A stretch of 64,000 bases of DNA, from NCBI RefSeq assembly GCF_009363555.1, contig NZ_CP045372.1, positions 620,001-684,000 of the forward strand, read 5' to 3'. The notes under the pieces were generated by a model. The model searched no databases. It was not told where the DNA came from and worked only from the letters and a program-made list of their open reading frames with translations. This stretch comes from Sulfitobacter sp. THAF37. GTDB taxonomy: Bacteria; Pseudomonadota; Alphaproteobacteria; Rhodobacterales; Rhodobacteraceae. Positions 53,377 to 60,985 of this stretch are shown here, one piece after another (positions within the stretch are counted from its first letter, which is position 1; each line of letters begins with the position of its first letter). The position numbers and the translations under genes are program-made.

Positions 53377-54234
53377 TCAGACCGCCGCTTTGCGCATCTC
53401 GTCCAGATAGATTTCCCGCAGGCGTGGGGCCACGCGGCCCGGCGTACCATCGCCCAGCGCCACACCGTCGATTTCCACCACGGGCATGACAAAGGCCGAA
53501 GCCGATGTCGTAAAGGCTTCATCCGCCTGCTTGGCCTCGTCGATGGTGAAATTGCGCTCTTCGACTTCCATCTGCGCCTCGCGGGCGAACCGCAGGACTG
53601 CCGCGCGGGTGATGCCGTGCAGGATCTCGTTGCTGAGGGCGCGGGTGATGATCTTGTTGCCCTTGACGATATAGGCGTTGTTCGACGTGCCTTCGGTCAC
53701 GAAACCGTCTTCAACCATCCAGGCATCGTCGCAACCGGCCTTCTTGGCCATCATCTTGCCCATGGACGGATACAGCAGCTGCACCGTCTTGATGTCGCGG
53801 CGGCCCCAGCGGATGTCCTCGATGCTGATGACCTTGGCCCCCTTTTTCGCAGCCGGACTGTCGGCGAGACCGGGTTTGTTCTGGGTGAACAGCACAATCG
53901 TCGGCTCGGTCTCGGGCGCGGGAAAAGCAAAATCGCGGTCGCCGTCAGACCCGCGCGTGATCTGGAGATAAACCAGCCCCTCGTCGATCTCGTTCAGGCG
54001 CACCAGTTCGCGGTGCACCTCCAGCAGATCCTCCTTGCTGATCGGGTTCTTCATCTCCAGCTCGTTCAGTGACCGGCTGAGGCGCACGGCATGGCCGTCG
54101 AAATCAATCAACTTGCCATCCAGCACGGACGTGACTTCGTAGACGCCATCCGCCATCAGGAAGCCCCTGTCGAAGATCGAGATCCGCGCCTCGGTCTCGG
54201 GCAGGTATTCGCCGTTTACGTAGACTGTCCGCAT
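53377..54234 (-). CDS. dat: D-amino acid aminotransferase
   Basis: This is a fold-type IV PLP transaminase of 285 aa. It exchanges amino groups between D-amino acids and 2-oxo acids, typically D-alanine plus 2-oxoglutarate to pyruvate plus D-glutamate. The family start is TVYVNGEYLPETEARISIFDRGFLMADGVYEV. The Schiff-base lysine is Lys149 in RRDIKTVQLL. EGTSNNAYIV and LHGITRAAVLRFA hold the phosphate-binding residues. A branched-chain aminotransferase is the alternative, but the DIKTV context and neighbours favour Dat. It is downstream of dgcN-dgcA on the same strand. Confidence 0.87.
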   Translation of the reverse strand: MRTVYVNGEYLPETEARISIFDRGFLMADGVYEVTSVLDGKLIDFDGHAVRLSRSLNELEMKNPISKEDLLEVHRELVRLNEIDEGLVYLQITRGSDGDRDFAFPAPETEPTIVLFTQNKPGLADSPAAKKGAKVISIEDIRWGRRDIKTVQLLYPSMGKMMAKKAGCDDAWMVEDGFVTEGTSNNAYIVKGNKIITRALSNEILHGITRAAVLRFAREAQMEVEERNFTIDEAKQADEAFTTSASAFVMPVVEIDGVALGDGTPGRVAPRLREIYLDEMRKAAV

Positions 54235-54339
54235 GTTACTGATCCTCTTTCAGCGGGCGCCGCCCGTGGTGTCCTTTTCGGGGCCGACATGGCGTGCACA
54301 TCCGCGCCTGTCCAGCCTTTTTGACGGTCGATGCCCGCC

Positions 54340-55305
54340 TCATCCCCACAGGGCCGGGTCCGGGGGGTGGACCCCGGCGTCATCGAACTTCAAAGCATGT
54401 TCGCGGTCCTTGCCCAACAGAAGCGGCCCATCAAGGTCGACAACCCGCGCGCCCTGGGCAACCAGTGTCGCGGGCGCCATCGCCAGCGAAGACCCGACCA
54501 TGCAGCCAACCATGACCTGATACCCCTGTGCCAGGGCCTCCTGGCGCAGCGCGAGCGCCTCGGTCAGGCCGCCTGTCTTGTCCAGCTTGATATTGACCAC
54601 ATCGTACTTGCCTTTGAGGTGCGGAAGGCTTTCGCGGTCGTGGGCCGACTCATCGGCGCAGACCGGCACGGGACGGTCCATTCCGATCAGCGCCTCGTCC
54701 TGGCCCGCAGGCAAGGGCTGCTCTACAAGCGCCACGCCAAGCCTGACCAGATGCGGAGCCAGATCGGCATAGACATCCGCGGACCAGCCCTCGTTCGCAT
54801 CCACGATGATGGTCGACGTCGGCGCGCCTGCGCGCACAGCCTCCAGTCGTGGCATGTCGTCGGGCGTGCCCAGCTTGATCTTGAGCAGCGGGCGATGCGC
54901 GTTCCTGGCGGCCTGCGCCCGCATGTCGGCGGGTTCTGCCAGCGACAGGGTGTAGGCCGTGACCTCGGGGCCCGGTGCCGTCAGCCCGGCCAACTCCCAG
55001 GCCCGCTTTCCGGTGCGTTTCGCCTCCAGATCCCACAGCGCGCAATCCACGGCATTGCGGGCGGCCCCGGCGGGCAGCAGATCGTACAGACGCGAGCGGG
55101 TCAGATCGCCGCTCAACCCTTCGATCTGTGCTGCGACGCTGTCCAGCGTTTCATCGTAGCGCGCGTAGGGCACGCATTCGCCCCAGCCGGTCACGCCGCC
55201 AGCCTCGACCCGGACCGTCAGCACCTGTGCCTCGGTTCGCGAGCCGCGCGAGATGGTAAAGACCTGAGCCAGCGGGAAAACGTCCCGCGTCACTTCGATA
55301 CGCAT
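54340..55305 (-). CDS. dgcA: N-acetyl-D-glutamate racemase DgcA (dipeptide-epimerase family)
   Basis: This is an enolase-superfamily enzyme of the muconate-lactonising/dipeptide-epimerase group, 321 aa. The catalytic lysines are in LKIKLG (KxK, residues 142-144) and VNIKLDKTGG (Lys240). Metal ligands are in IIVDANEGW (Asp169), VALVEQP (Glu195) and CADES (Asp218). Alone it would be called an L-Ala-D/L-Glu epimerase. Next to dgcN it matches the described DgcA, which racemises N-acetyl-D-glutamate to N-acetyl-L-glutamate. The gap to dgcN is 48 bp on the same strand. Confidence 0.83.
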   Translation of the reverse strand: MRIEVTRDVFPLAQVFTISRGSRTEAQVLTVRVEAGGVTGWGECVPYARYDETLDSVAAQIEGLSGDLTRSRLYDLLPAGAARNAVDCALWDLEAKRTGKRAWELAGLTAPGPEVTAYTLSLAEPADMRAQAARNAHRPLLKIKLGTPDDMPRLEAVRAGAPTSTIIVDANEGWSADVYADLAPHLVRLGVALVEQPLPAGQDEALIGMDRPVPVCADESAHDRESLPHLKGKYDVVNIKLDKTGGLTEALALRQEALAQGYQVMVGCMVGSSLAMAPATLVAQGARVVDLDGPLLLGKDREHALKFDDAGVHPPDPALWG

Positions 55306-55353
55306 GATCGCTCCTCTTCTTCGCCAGAATGCTCCGGGACGCCTGCGCGCGGA

Positions 55354-56355
55354 TTACAACTTCTCCAGCGCCTCGGCCAGACGGTCGGCACCGTGGCGGA
55401 ACGGATCGACGGCAGGCAGACCCATCTCGGCCTCGACCTTGGCCAGATAATCCTTCGCCTCTTGCTCGGACAGGTGCTGTGTGTTGACCGAAACGCCGAC
55501 GACCTTGCAGTCCGGGTTCGCCACCTGGGCCAACATCAGCGACAGGTCGCGCACCGCTTCAAGCGAGGGCAAGGTGTAATCCGGCAAGCCGCGCATGTGC
55601 GCCCGCGTGGGTTCGTGGCACAGGATCAGCGCGTCGGGCTGACCGCCATGGATAAGCGCCATCGTCACACCCGAGAAGCTGACGTGAAACAGGCTGCCCT
55701 GCCCCTCGATCACGTCCCAGTGATCCGGATCGTTGTCAGGCGTCAGGTATTCGATGGACCCCGCCATGAAGTCGGCGATCACAGCGTCCAGCGGCACCCC
55801 TTCGCCCGTGATCAGGATGCCCGTCTGGCCGGTGGCGCGGAAGCTGGATTTCATCCCGCGTTCCTTCATCGCCGCGTCAAGCGCCAGTGCGGTGTACATC
55901 TTGCCCACGGAGCAATCGGTCCCGACGGCCAGGACCCGCTTGCCGGTCCGCTTCTTCCCGTTGGCGATGGGATATTCGACGTTAGGCACACGCACATCGT
56001 GCAGGCTGCGGCCATTCTTTTCCGCCGCCGCGACAAGCACTTTTTCCCGCGAGAGCAAGTTGTGCAGACCCGACGCGATGTCAAAGCCCATGTCCAACGC
56101 CTCGACCAGCACTTCCTTCCACGCGGCAGAGATCACGCCGCCCCGATTGGCAACGCCGATCACCAGCGTCTTGGCGCCCGCTTCCTTGGCCTCGGCCAGG
56201 GTCATGTCGCTGAGACCGACGTCGGCCCCGCAGCCCTCCATCCGGAACTGTCCCACGGCATTGTCGGGGCGCCAATCCTTGATGCCCTGCGCCACCTTGG
56301 CTGCCAGCTGATCGGGCGCATCGCCCAGAAACAACAGATAGGGGGTCTCGATCAT
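55354..56355 (-). CDS. dgcN: N-acetyl-D-glutamate synthase DgcN (DUF1611 family)
   Basis: This is a 333-aa protein of the DUF1611 family, for which DgcN was described as an acetyl-CoA-dependent D-glutamate N-acetyltransferase in marine bacteria. Features are the early LFLGDAPDQLAAKVAQGI and RVLAVGTDCSVGKMYTALAL (P-loop-like GTDCSVGK, residues 145-152). SFRATGQTGILITGEGVPLDAV and SHxxPxRAHxRG-like HEPTRAHMRGLP are family hallmarks. The start at 56355 is preceded by GGAGAG. It is the first gene of dgcN-dgcA-dat and is divergent from mcl1 across 249 bp. Confidence 0.85.
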   Translation of the reverse strand: MIETPYLLFLGDAPDQLAAKVAQGIKDWRPDNAVGQFRMEGCGADVGLSDMTLAEAKEAGAKTLVIGVANRGGVISAAWKEVLVEALDMGFDIASGLHNLLSREKVLVAAAEKNGRSLHDVRVPNVEYPIANGKKRTGKRVLAVGTDCSVGKMYTALALDAAMKERGMKSSFRATGQTGILITGEGVPLDAVIADFMAGSIEYLTPDNDPDHWDVIEGQGSLFHVSFSGVTMALIHGGQPDALILCHEPTRAHMRGLPDYTLPSLEAVRDLSLMLAQVANPDCKVVGVSVNTQHLSEQEAKDYLAKVEAEMGLPAVDPFRHGADRLAEALEKL

Positions 56356-56377
56356 GGCATGCTCTCCGTTTACTCTA

Positions 56378-56583
56378 TTTGCGATATGTTGCGCCATCCG
56401 GGACGCAAAGCGATTGCAATTTCAGTGATAATCGCGCCGAAGCGACAAACATTCAGCGCGAAGCCTCGTACATGCGCAATGATATTGCAAGGCGAAGCAG
56501 ACACCGATGCTGCACCTGCGAAATCCGGCTTGCAGGTCGCGACGCAATTTAATATCTGCGGATGAAGAAAAGCCGCAATATTG
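56378..56583. promoter_or_regulatory. GCAAT/ATTGC half-site cluster between dgcN and mcl1
   Basis: The divergent intergenic region contains repeated GCAAT-type half-sites. They are TTTGCG-TATG-TTGCG (56378-56393), the 8-bp palindrome ATTGCAAT (56413-56420), GCAAT-N3-ATTGC (56476-56488), GCAAT (56544-56548) and CAATATTG (56576-56583). Clustering of related elements suggests a regulator controlling dgcN, mcl1 or both. TTGCAA-like motifs are associated with RamB/ScfR-type acetate regulators in related bacteria, so that is one candidate. Confidence 0.45.
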
Positions 56584-56604
56584 TTTCGTCACAGGGGAAC
56601 CACC

Positions 56605-57564
56605 ATGTCTTTCCGCATTCAGCCCACGCCGCCTGCCCGCCCGAACCGCTGCCAATTGTTCGGGCCCGGCTCGAACAAGAAACTGTTTGAGAAAATGGCG
56701 GCTTCGGAGGCGGATGTCATCAACCTTGACCTGGAGGATTCGGTCGGCCCCAATGACAAGGACATGGCCCGCGCCAATGTGATCGAGGCGATCAATTCCG
56801 TCGACTGGGGCAGCAAAACCCTTTCGGTGCGGATCAACAGCCTGGACACGCCCTACTGGTACCGTGACGTGGTCGACCTGCTGGAGCAGGCTTCGGAACG
56901 GTTGGACATGATCATGATTCCCAAAGTGGGTTGCGCGGCGGATGTCTACGCCGTCGATGCGCTGATCACTGCGATCGAGCGGGCCAAGGGACGCAGCAAG
57001 CCAATCGCGCTGGAAGTGATCATCGAGTCCGCCGCGGGTATTGCCCATGTCGAAGAAATCGCCGCGTCTTCTCCGCGGCTGGAGGCGATGAGCCTTGGCG
57101 CCGCGGATTTTGCGGCATCCATGGGGATGCAGACCACTGGCATCGGCGGGACGCAGGAAAACTATTACATGCTGCACGACGGCCAGAAGCACTGGTCCGA
57201 CCCTTGGCATTGGGCTCAGGCCGCTATCGTCGCCGCCTGCCGGACGCATGGCATCTTGCCGGTCGATGGGCCCTTTGGCGACTTTTCCGATGACGAAGGC
57301 TGCCGCGCGCAAGCGCGCCGGTCCGCGACGCTGGGCATGGTCGGTAAATGGGCGATTCACCCCAAGCAGATCGCGATTTCCAACGAGGTCTTCACCCCCT
57401 CGGACGAAGCCGTCGCCGAAGCACGCGAAATCCTGGAGGCGATGGAAACGGCCAAGGCCAACGGTGAGGGGGCGACCGTCTACAAGGGGCGCCTTGTGGA
57501 CATTGCCAGCATCAAGCAGGCCGAAGTCATCGTGCGGCAGTCGGAAATGATCGCGAACCGCTGA
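56605..57564 (+). CDS. mcl1: L-malyl-CoA/beta-methylmalyl-CoA lyase
   Basis: This is a CitE-superfamily aldolase of 319 aa. It cleaves beta-methylmalyl-CoA to glyoxylate and propionyl-CoA, and interconverts malyl-CoA with acetyl-CoA and glyoxylate, in the ethylmalonyl-CoA pathway. VINLDLEDSVGP and IIESAAGIAHVEEIA contain the metal-binding and substrate residues. The segment MGMQTTGIGGTQENYYMLHDG is characteristic of Mcl1. The start at ATG 56605 matches the family N-terminus MSFRIQPTPPARPNRCQLFGPG and follows AGGGGA. It pairs functionally with mcd at the window start. Confidence 0.95.
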   Translation: MSFRIQPTPPARPNRCQLFGPGSNKKLFEKMAASEADVINLDLEDSVGPNDKDMARANVIEAINSVDWGSKTLSVRINSLDTPYWYRDVVDLLEQASERLDMIMIPKVGCAADVYAVDALITAIERAKGRSKPIALEVIIESAAGIAHVEEIAASSPRLEAMSLGAADFAASMGMQTTGIGGTQENYYMLHDGQKHWSDPWHWAQAAIVAACRTHGILPVDGPFGDFSDDEGCRAQARRSATLGMVGKWAIHPKQIAISNEVFTPSDEAVAEAREILEAMETAKANGEGATVYKGRLVDIASIKQAEVIVRQSEMIANR

Positions 57565-57578
57565 GCGTATAGAATTAA

Positions 57579-57606
57579 CGGGTCCAGAGCCCAGGCTCTG
57601 GACCCG
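57579..57606 (+). terminator. Hairpin after mcl1
   Basis: A 12-bp perfect stem CGGGTCCAGAGC/GCTCTGGACCCG (57579-57590 and 57595-57606) with a 4-base loop, followed by TTCATC. It probably ends the mcl1 transcript, although the T-tract is poor. Confidence 0.65.
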
Positions 57607-57655
57607 TTCATCCCAAGGCACTGGCGCCAAAGCTGCCCGGCGGGGTCCGGGCGGC

Positions 57656-57787
57656 TTAACCGGCGTGCTTCACAACCGGCGCCTGACGGCCGGATGCATC
57701 GCCCTCGAAGCTGACGCGCTCCTGATAAAGCGCAATGGCCACGATGGCGCCAAGCATGCCCGCAAGAACGTAGTTCACCACCGCCAT
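57656..57787 (-). CDS. Small membrane protein (43 aa)
   Basis: This is an open frame of 43 codons with a strong ribosome-binding site (AAGGAGG, 5 bases from the ATG at 57787). The product has one membrane helix (VVNYVLAGMLGAIVAIALYQE) and a short polar tail. Longer upstream reading is possible but carries no family-like sequence. No family is recognised. It is divergent from accA across 250 bp that contain an odd 15-bp palindrome (57871-57885). Confidence 0.55.
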   Translation of the reverse strand: MAVVNYVLAGMLGAIVAIALYQERVSFEGDASGRQAPVVKHAG

Positions 57788-57870
57788 ACAGGCCTCCTTT
57801 TCGACACTATGTCGCCCTGTTTGACCCTTTATCCCTGGCTGGGCACCCATGCTCCAATAGAAAAACAGGG

Positions 57871-57885
57871 GAAACACAGTGTTTC
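57871..57885. promoter_or_regulatory. Odd palindrome GAAACAC-A-GTGTTTC
   Basis: A perfect 15-bp inverted repeat lies in the divergent region between the 43-aa membrane protein and accA, 152 bp upstream of accA. Its GAAAC...GTTTC frame resembles the TetR-linked palindrome at 2894-2908. It is a regulator-site candidate, with no assigned protein. Confidence 0.35.
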
Positions 57886-58037
57886 GCCACGGATGATGCC
57901 ATAATTCAGCGCACTTTTCGGCATTGTCCCGGTGCCCGAAACAAGTGGTCTGCCGACACTGCCGCCTTGCCTGCACCGCTTACATTGCAAACCGACGCTT
58001 CTGGGGTCATATATCGGCCAACAAGGCGGAGCATTAC

Positions 58038-59000
58038 ATGACGCAATATCTGGATTTCGAAAAACCCCTGGCCGAGATCGAAGGCAAGGCCGAAGAGTTG
58101 CGCGCCATGGCGCGGGGCAACGACGAGATGGACACCACCGCCGAGGCCAAGGCGCTGGATGCCAAGGCGGCCAGCCTGCTGGACGAAATCTACGGCTCTC
58201 TCACACCCTGGCGGAAATGTCAGGTCGCCCGGCATCCGGAACGACCGCACTGCAAAGACTACATTGACGCCATGTTTACCGAATTCATGCCGCTGGCAGG
58301 GGACCGCAACTTTGCGGACGATCTGGCGGTGATGGGCGGCCTGGCACGGTTCAACGACCGCCCGGTCGTGGTGATCGGTCACGAAAAGGGCAACGATACA
58401 AAGTCGCGGATCGAACGCAATTTCGGCATGGCCCGCCCCGAAGGCTATCGCAAGGCCGTGCGACTGATGGAATTGGCGGGCAAGTTCAATCTTCCGGTGA
58501 TCACGCTGGTGGACACGCCAGGGGCCTATCCCGGAAAAGGCGCCGAGGAACGCGGTCAATCCGAGGCGATCGCGCGTTCGACTGAAAAGTGCCTCCAGAT
58601 CGGCGTGCCGCTGGTCAGCGTCATCATCGGCGAGGGTGGATCTGGTGGGGCCGTGGCCTTTGCCACCGCCAACCGGGTCGCGATGCTGGAACATGCCGTC
58701 TATTCCGTCATCACGCCCGAGGGCTGCGCGTCGATCCTGTGGAAAGATTCCGAGAAGATGCGCGAAGCGGCAGAAGCCATGCGTTTGACCGCCGACGACC
58801 TGCGAAAGCTGGGTGTGACCGACCGGATCATCCCTGAACCAAAGGGCGGTGCGCACCGCAATGCGCCCGCGGCGATCAAGGCGGTCCATAGCGCCATCGC
58901 CTCGATGCTGTCCGAACTGGACGGCAAAGATGCCAAGGCCCTGATCGCCGACCGGCGCAAGAAGTATCTTGATATGGGCGCAAAGGGGCTGGCGGCCTGA
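58038..59000 (+). CDS. accA: Acetyl-CoA carboxylase carboxyltransferase subunit alpha
   Basis: The AccA subunit of the carboxyltransferase makes malonyl-CoA from acetyl-CoA with AccD and carboxybiotin. It is 320 aa. The family start is [58 protein letters not shown] is the crotonase-fold core. [23 protein letters not shown] and [43 protein letters not shown] are the conserved acyl-CoA and oxyanion regions. It is monocistronic. Confidence 0.97.
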   Translation: MTQYLDFEKPLAEIEGKAEELRAMARGNDEMDTTAEAKALDAKAASLLDEIYGSLTPWRKCQVARHPERPHCKDYIDAMFTEFMPLAGDRNFADDLAVMGGLARFNDRPVVVIGHEKGNDTKSRIERNFGMARPEGYRKAVRLMELAGKFNLPVITLVDTPGAYPGKGAEERGQSEAIARSTEKCLQIGVPLVSVIIGEGGSGGAVAFATANRVAMLEHAVYSVITPEGCASILWKDSEKMREAAEAMRLTADDLRKLGVTDRIIPEPKGGAHRNAPAAIKAVHSAIASMLSELDGKDAKALIADRRKKYLDMGAKGLAA

Positions 59001-59006
59001 CCGTCG

Positions 59007-59453
59007 CTACCATTTCATGCGAAAGCGCGGACCCGCCTGCGGTGCCCTGGTGAACCCCAAATTGTCGTAGGTCCGTTGTGCCGCCGTGTTGTCCGGGTCG
59101 GTGCCAACCGCGAGAAAACGGCACCCCCGGCCCTGCGCAAATGTGACGGAGGCGGCCACCAGCGCCCGCGCGACACCGCAGCGCCGCCTTTCCTGCCGGA
59201 CAAACAGATGGTGCATGTCCATGCCACGCACACCGAATTGCAATTGGGCGAGCGGAAACAGGGCGGCGTAACCAACCAGCCCCTCTGCCCCCTCGGCCAC
59301 CAGCAGTGTCAGCCAGGGCGCTGCGCCCAGTGTATCTCGGGCCAGATCTTCAGGCGTCAGACTGGCAGTATCGCCGTGGTACGCGGCCAGGGCGCGAACC
59401 ATGTCATGCACCTGTGGGATGTCGGCTTTGGCAATGGAACGTATGAGAGGCAT
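59007..59453 (-). CDS. GNAT family N-acetyltransferase
   Basis: This is a 148-aa acetyltransferase. The first strand is LIRSIAKADIPQVHDMVRALAAYHGDTASLT. The acetyl-CoA loop is LFVRQERRRCGVARALVAASV (RxxGxA pattern near residue 92), and VGTDPDNTAAQRTYDNLGF is the C-terminal motif. The substrate is not recognised. The start at 59453 was taken at MPLIRSIAKAD, where family similarity begins. It converges on accA with a 6-bp gap. Confidence 0.82.
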   Translation of the reverse strand: MPLIRSIAKADIPQVHDMVRALAAYHGDTASLTPEDLARDTLGAAPWLTLLVAEGAEGLVGYAALFPLAQLQFGVRGMDMHHLFVRQERRRCGVARALVAASVTFAQGRGCRFLAVGTDPDNTAAQRTYDNLGFTRAPQAGPRFRMKW

Positions 59454-59639
59454 GCGGAACTCAGTTCGGGCCGCCCGCACGGAGGGGCCGCGCGAAAGGC
59501 GGCCATTGGTCTTTCAAAACAGGAAAAAGGGGCCGCGATCAGGACGCGGGGCGATAGCGACGGAAGAGGTGGCGCAGATTGACCATGAGCGCATGATGGC
59601 CCGGCTGTCGAATGCCGTCAACCAGAGCGTCCGCCGTTA

Positions 59640-59904
59640 GGTCGTGCTGACATCCATTTTCGCCCACCCGTTTCAGTCCAAAATTGCTCAGTTCCAGGCA
59701 AGAGAGCGTAGGAATAGCCAGCTATTTCAAGCTCTCTTAACGCAGAAATGGGCAATTTTGGCGAAACCCCTTCGGGGCGCGGCGGATTTCGCCTCTGCCA
59801 TCCCTGATGTTCGCTTCCAATGGTCAGATTGCTGCGCTCACATCAGGGCGCCAGCGGCAAAATCCGTCTCGCGCGGGTGGTCGAAAATGGATGTCAGCAC
59901 GACC
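59640..59904. mobile_element. MITE-like element with 31-bp terminal inverted repeats
   Basis: A 265-bp noncoding element bounded by 31-bp inverted repeats (GGTCGTGCTGACATCCATTT... at 59640-59670, complement at 59874-59904) with one mismatch. TA lies outside both ends (59638-59639 and 59905-59906), the target duplication of IS630/Tc1-type elements; flanking CGT/ACG extends the symmetry to 36 bp. Inside are nested stems: CCAAAATTGC/GCAATTTTGG (59678-59687, 59752-59761) enclosing AAGAGAGC/GCTCTCTT and ATAGC/GCTAT; GGCGAAA/TTTCGCC enclosing CCCC-TT-CGGGG; and CCCTGATGT/ACATCAGGG. No transposase is encoded, so movement would need one in trans. The right end carries the stop codon of the GntR gene. 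Confidence 0.75.
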
Positions 59905-60554
59905 TAACGCGCGAGCATTCGCAGGCCCTGCGTCACGTCCGATCGCACCGCCAGCCGCAGACCCGGCTCGTCCCCCGCGCGCAGGGCGGCGATGATCAGG
60001 CGGTGGAACTGGGGCGGCTCCGTCCGGCGCAGACGGCCATAGAGTGCCCGCATGGTCGGCCCCATCTGCAGCCAGACCGTCTCCGCCATCGCCAGCATCG
60101 CGGGGGCCTGCGCCCGCAGATAGAGCGTGCGGTGAAACTCAAGGTTCGTGCGGATGTAGCGGACCGCGTCACGCTGCGCCACCGCGTCGCCCACGGCGTT
60201 GTTGATGGTCTGCAACCGCTCGATCAGCGCAAGGTGCGCGCGCGGCAGGGCGCGGCTGGCCAATTCCACCTCGATCAGCGCGCGCAGGGCTGCCAGTTCC
60301 TCGATCCGGTCGCTGGACAGCTCCGGGGTCGATATCCGGCCCGATGTCGACATCGTCAGCGCCCCTTCGGCGGCCAGACGCCGCACCGCTTCTCGCGCGG
60401 GGGTCATTGACACCTCGTATTCCTTGCCGATGCCACGCAGGGTCAGCGCCTGCCCCGGTGGCAGGTCGCCATGCATGATGCGGCTGCGCATCCGGCGATA
60501 GACACGGTCATGGGCCAACGGCGTGGCCTCGGCGGGGCGCGGGGTCAGGTTCAT
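59904..60554 (-). CDS. GntR family transcriptional regulator (FCD domain)
   Basis: This is a 216-aa regulator. The winged helix is DRVYRRMRSRIMHGDLPPGQALTLRGIGKEYEVSMTPAREAVRRLAAEGAL (residues 16-66), and the FCD domain includes EELAALRALIEVELASRAL and NLEFHRTLYLRA. The stop codon TAG lies in the terminal repeat of the adjacent element. Removing the element and one TA gives TAA at the same place, so the coding region is probably intact. The target is unknown. A TGTGATCACA palindrome lies 9 bp upstream. Confidence 0.85.
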   Translation of the reverse strand: MNLTPRPAEATPLAHDRVYRRMRSRIMHGDLPPGQALTLRGIGKEYEVSMTPAREAVRRLAAEGALTMSTSGRISTPELSSDRIEELAALRALIEVELASRALPRAHLALIERLQTINNAVGDAVAQRDAVRYIRTNLEFHRTLYLRAQAPAMLAMAETVWLQMGPTMRALYGRLRRTEPPQFHRLIIAALRAGDEPGLRLAVRSDVTQGLRMLAR

Positions 60555-60562
60555 GCAGGTGA

Positions 60563-60572
60563 TGTGATCACA
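60563..60572. promoter_or_regulatory. Candidate operator TGTGATCACA
   Basis: A perfect 10-bp palindrome 9 bp before the GntR start and within the 43-bp gap to the upstream DUF3140 gene. Autoregulation by the GntR protein is the simplest idea. The sequence also resembles a compressed CRP/FNR-type site. Confidence 0.35.
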
Positions 60573-60597
60573 ATTGGCGATCCCGTCAAGCGGGGCG

Positions 60598-60939
60598 TCA
60601 ATCGTCCTTGAGCGGGTCGTGCCCCCAGTTCATCAGCGAATAACGCCAGTCGGAATGTTCTACGTCGTCATCCGGCCCGCCTTGGGACAGGTGCCGTTTG
60701 ACGTAACCGACGACGGTGGCCATGTGATCCCACTGGTCGGCGGTCAGGTCATCCTTGTTCGTGCGCTTGATCGTGACAATCCGCCTGCCGGACCGGTGGC
60801 CGGTGGATTCACCGCCATCGCTGTCGCCGACCTGCTTCGATTCGTCCGTGTCGAGCCAGTCCTCCAGCTCCTTTGGTGCCATGTTGACCAGTTCACGCCA
60901 TTCGTCCCAGATCTCGTCCCGCGACTTCGATGATGACAT
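60598..60939 (-). CDS. DUF3140 domain-containing protein
   Basis: This is a small hydrophilic protein of 113 aa in the DUF3140 family. The family core is EIWDEWRELVNMAPKELEDWLDTDESKQVG, and the second conserved part is DDLTADQWDHMATVVGYVKRHLSQGGP. No enzymatic role is known; relatives are annotated as DNA-binding-like stress proteins without proof. The start at 60939 gives MSSSKSRDEIWDEW. It lies 43 bp upstream of the GntR gene and may share a transcript with it. Confidence 0.82.
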   Translation of the reverse strand: MSSSKSRDEIWDEWRELVNMAPKELEDWLDTDESKQVGDSDGGESTGHRSGRRIVTIKRTNKDDLTADQWDHMATVVGYVKRHLSQGGPDDDVEHSDWRYSLMNWGHDPLKDD

Positions 60940-60985
60940 TTTGTGCCCTTTCCCTTGCTCGGACGGACAACGCGCCAGCGGCCGA

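Noticed and set aside
59644..59907. 87-codon open frame spanning the repeat element
   Set aside because: It uses the terminal repeats as coding sequence and has no family match; the region is explained by hairpins.
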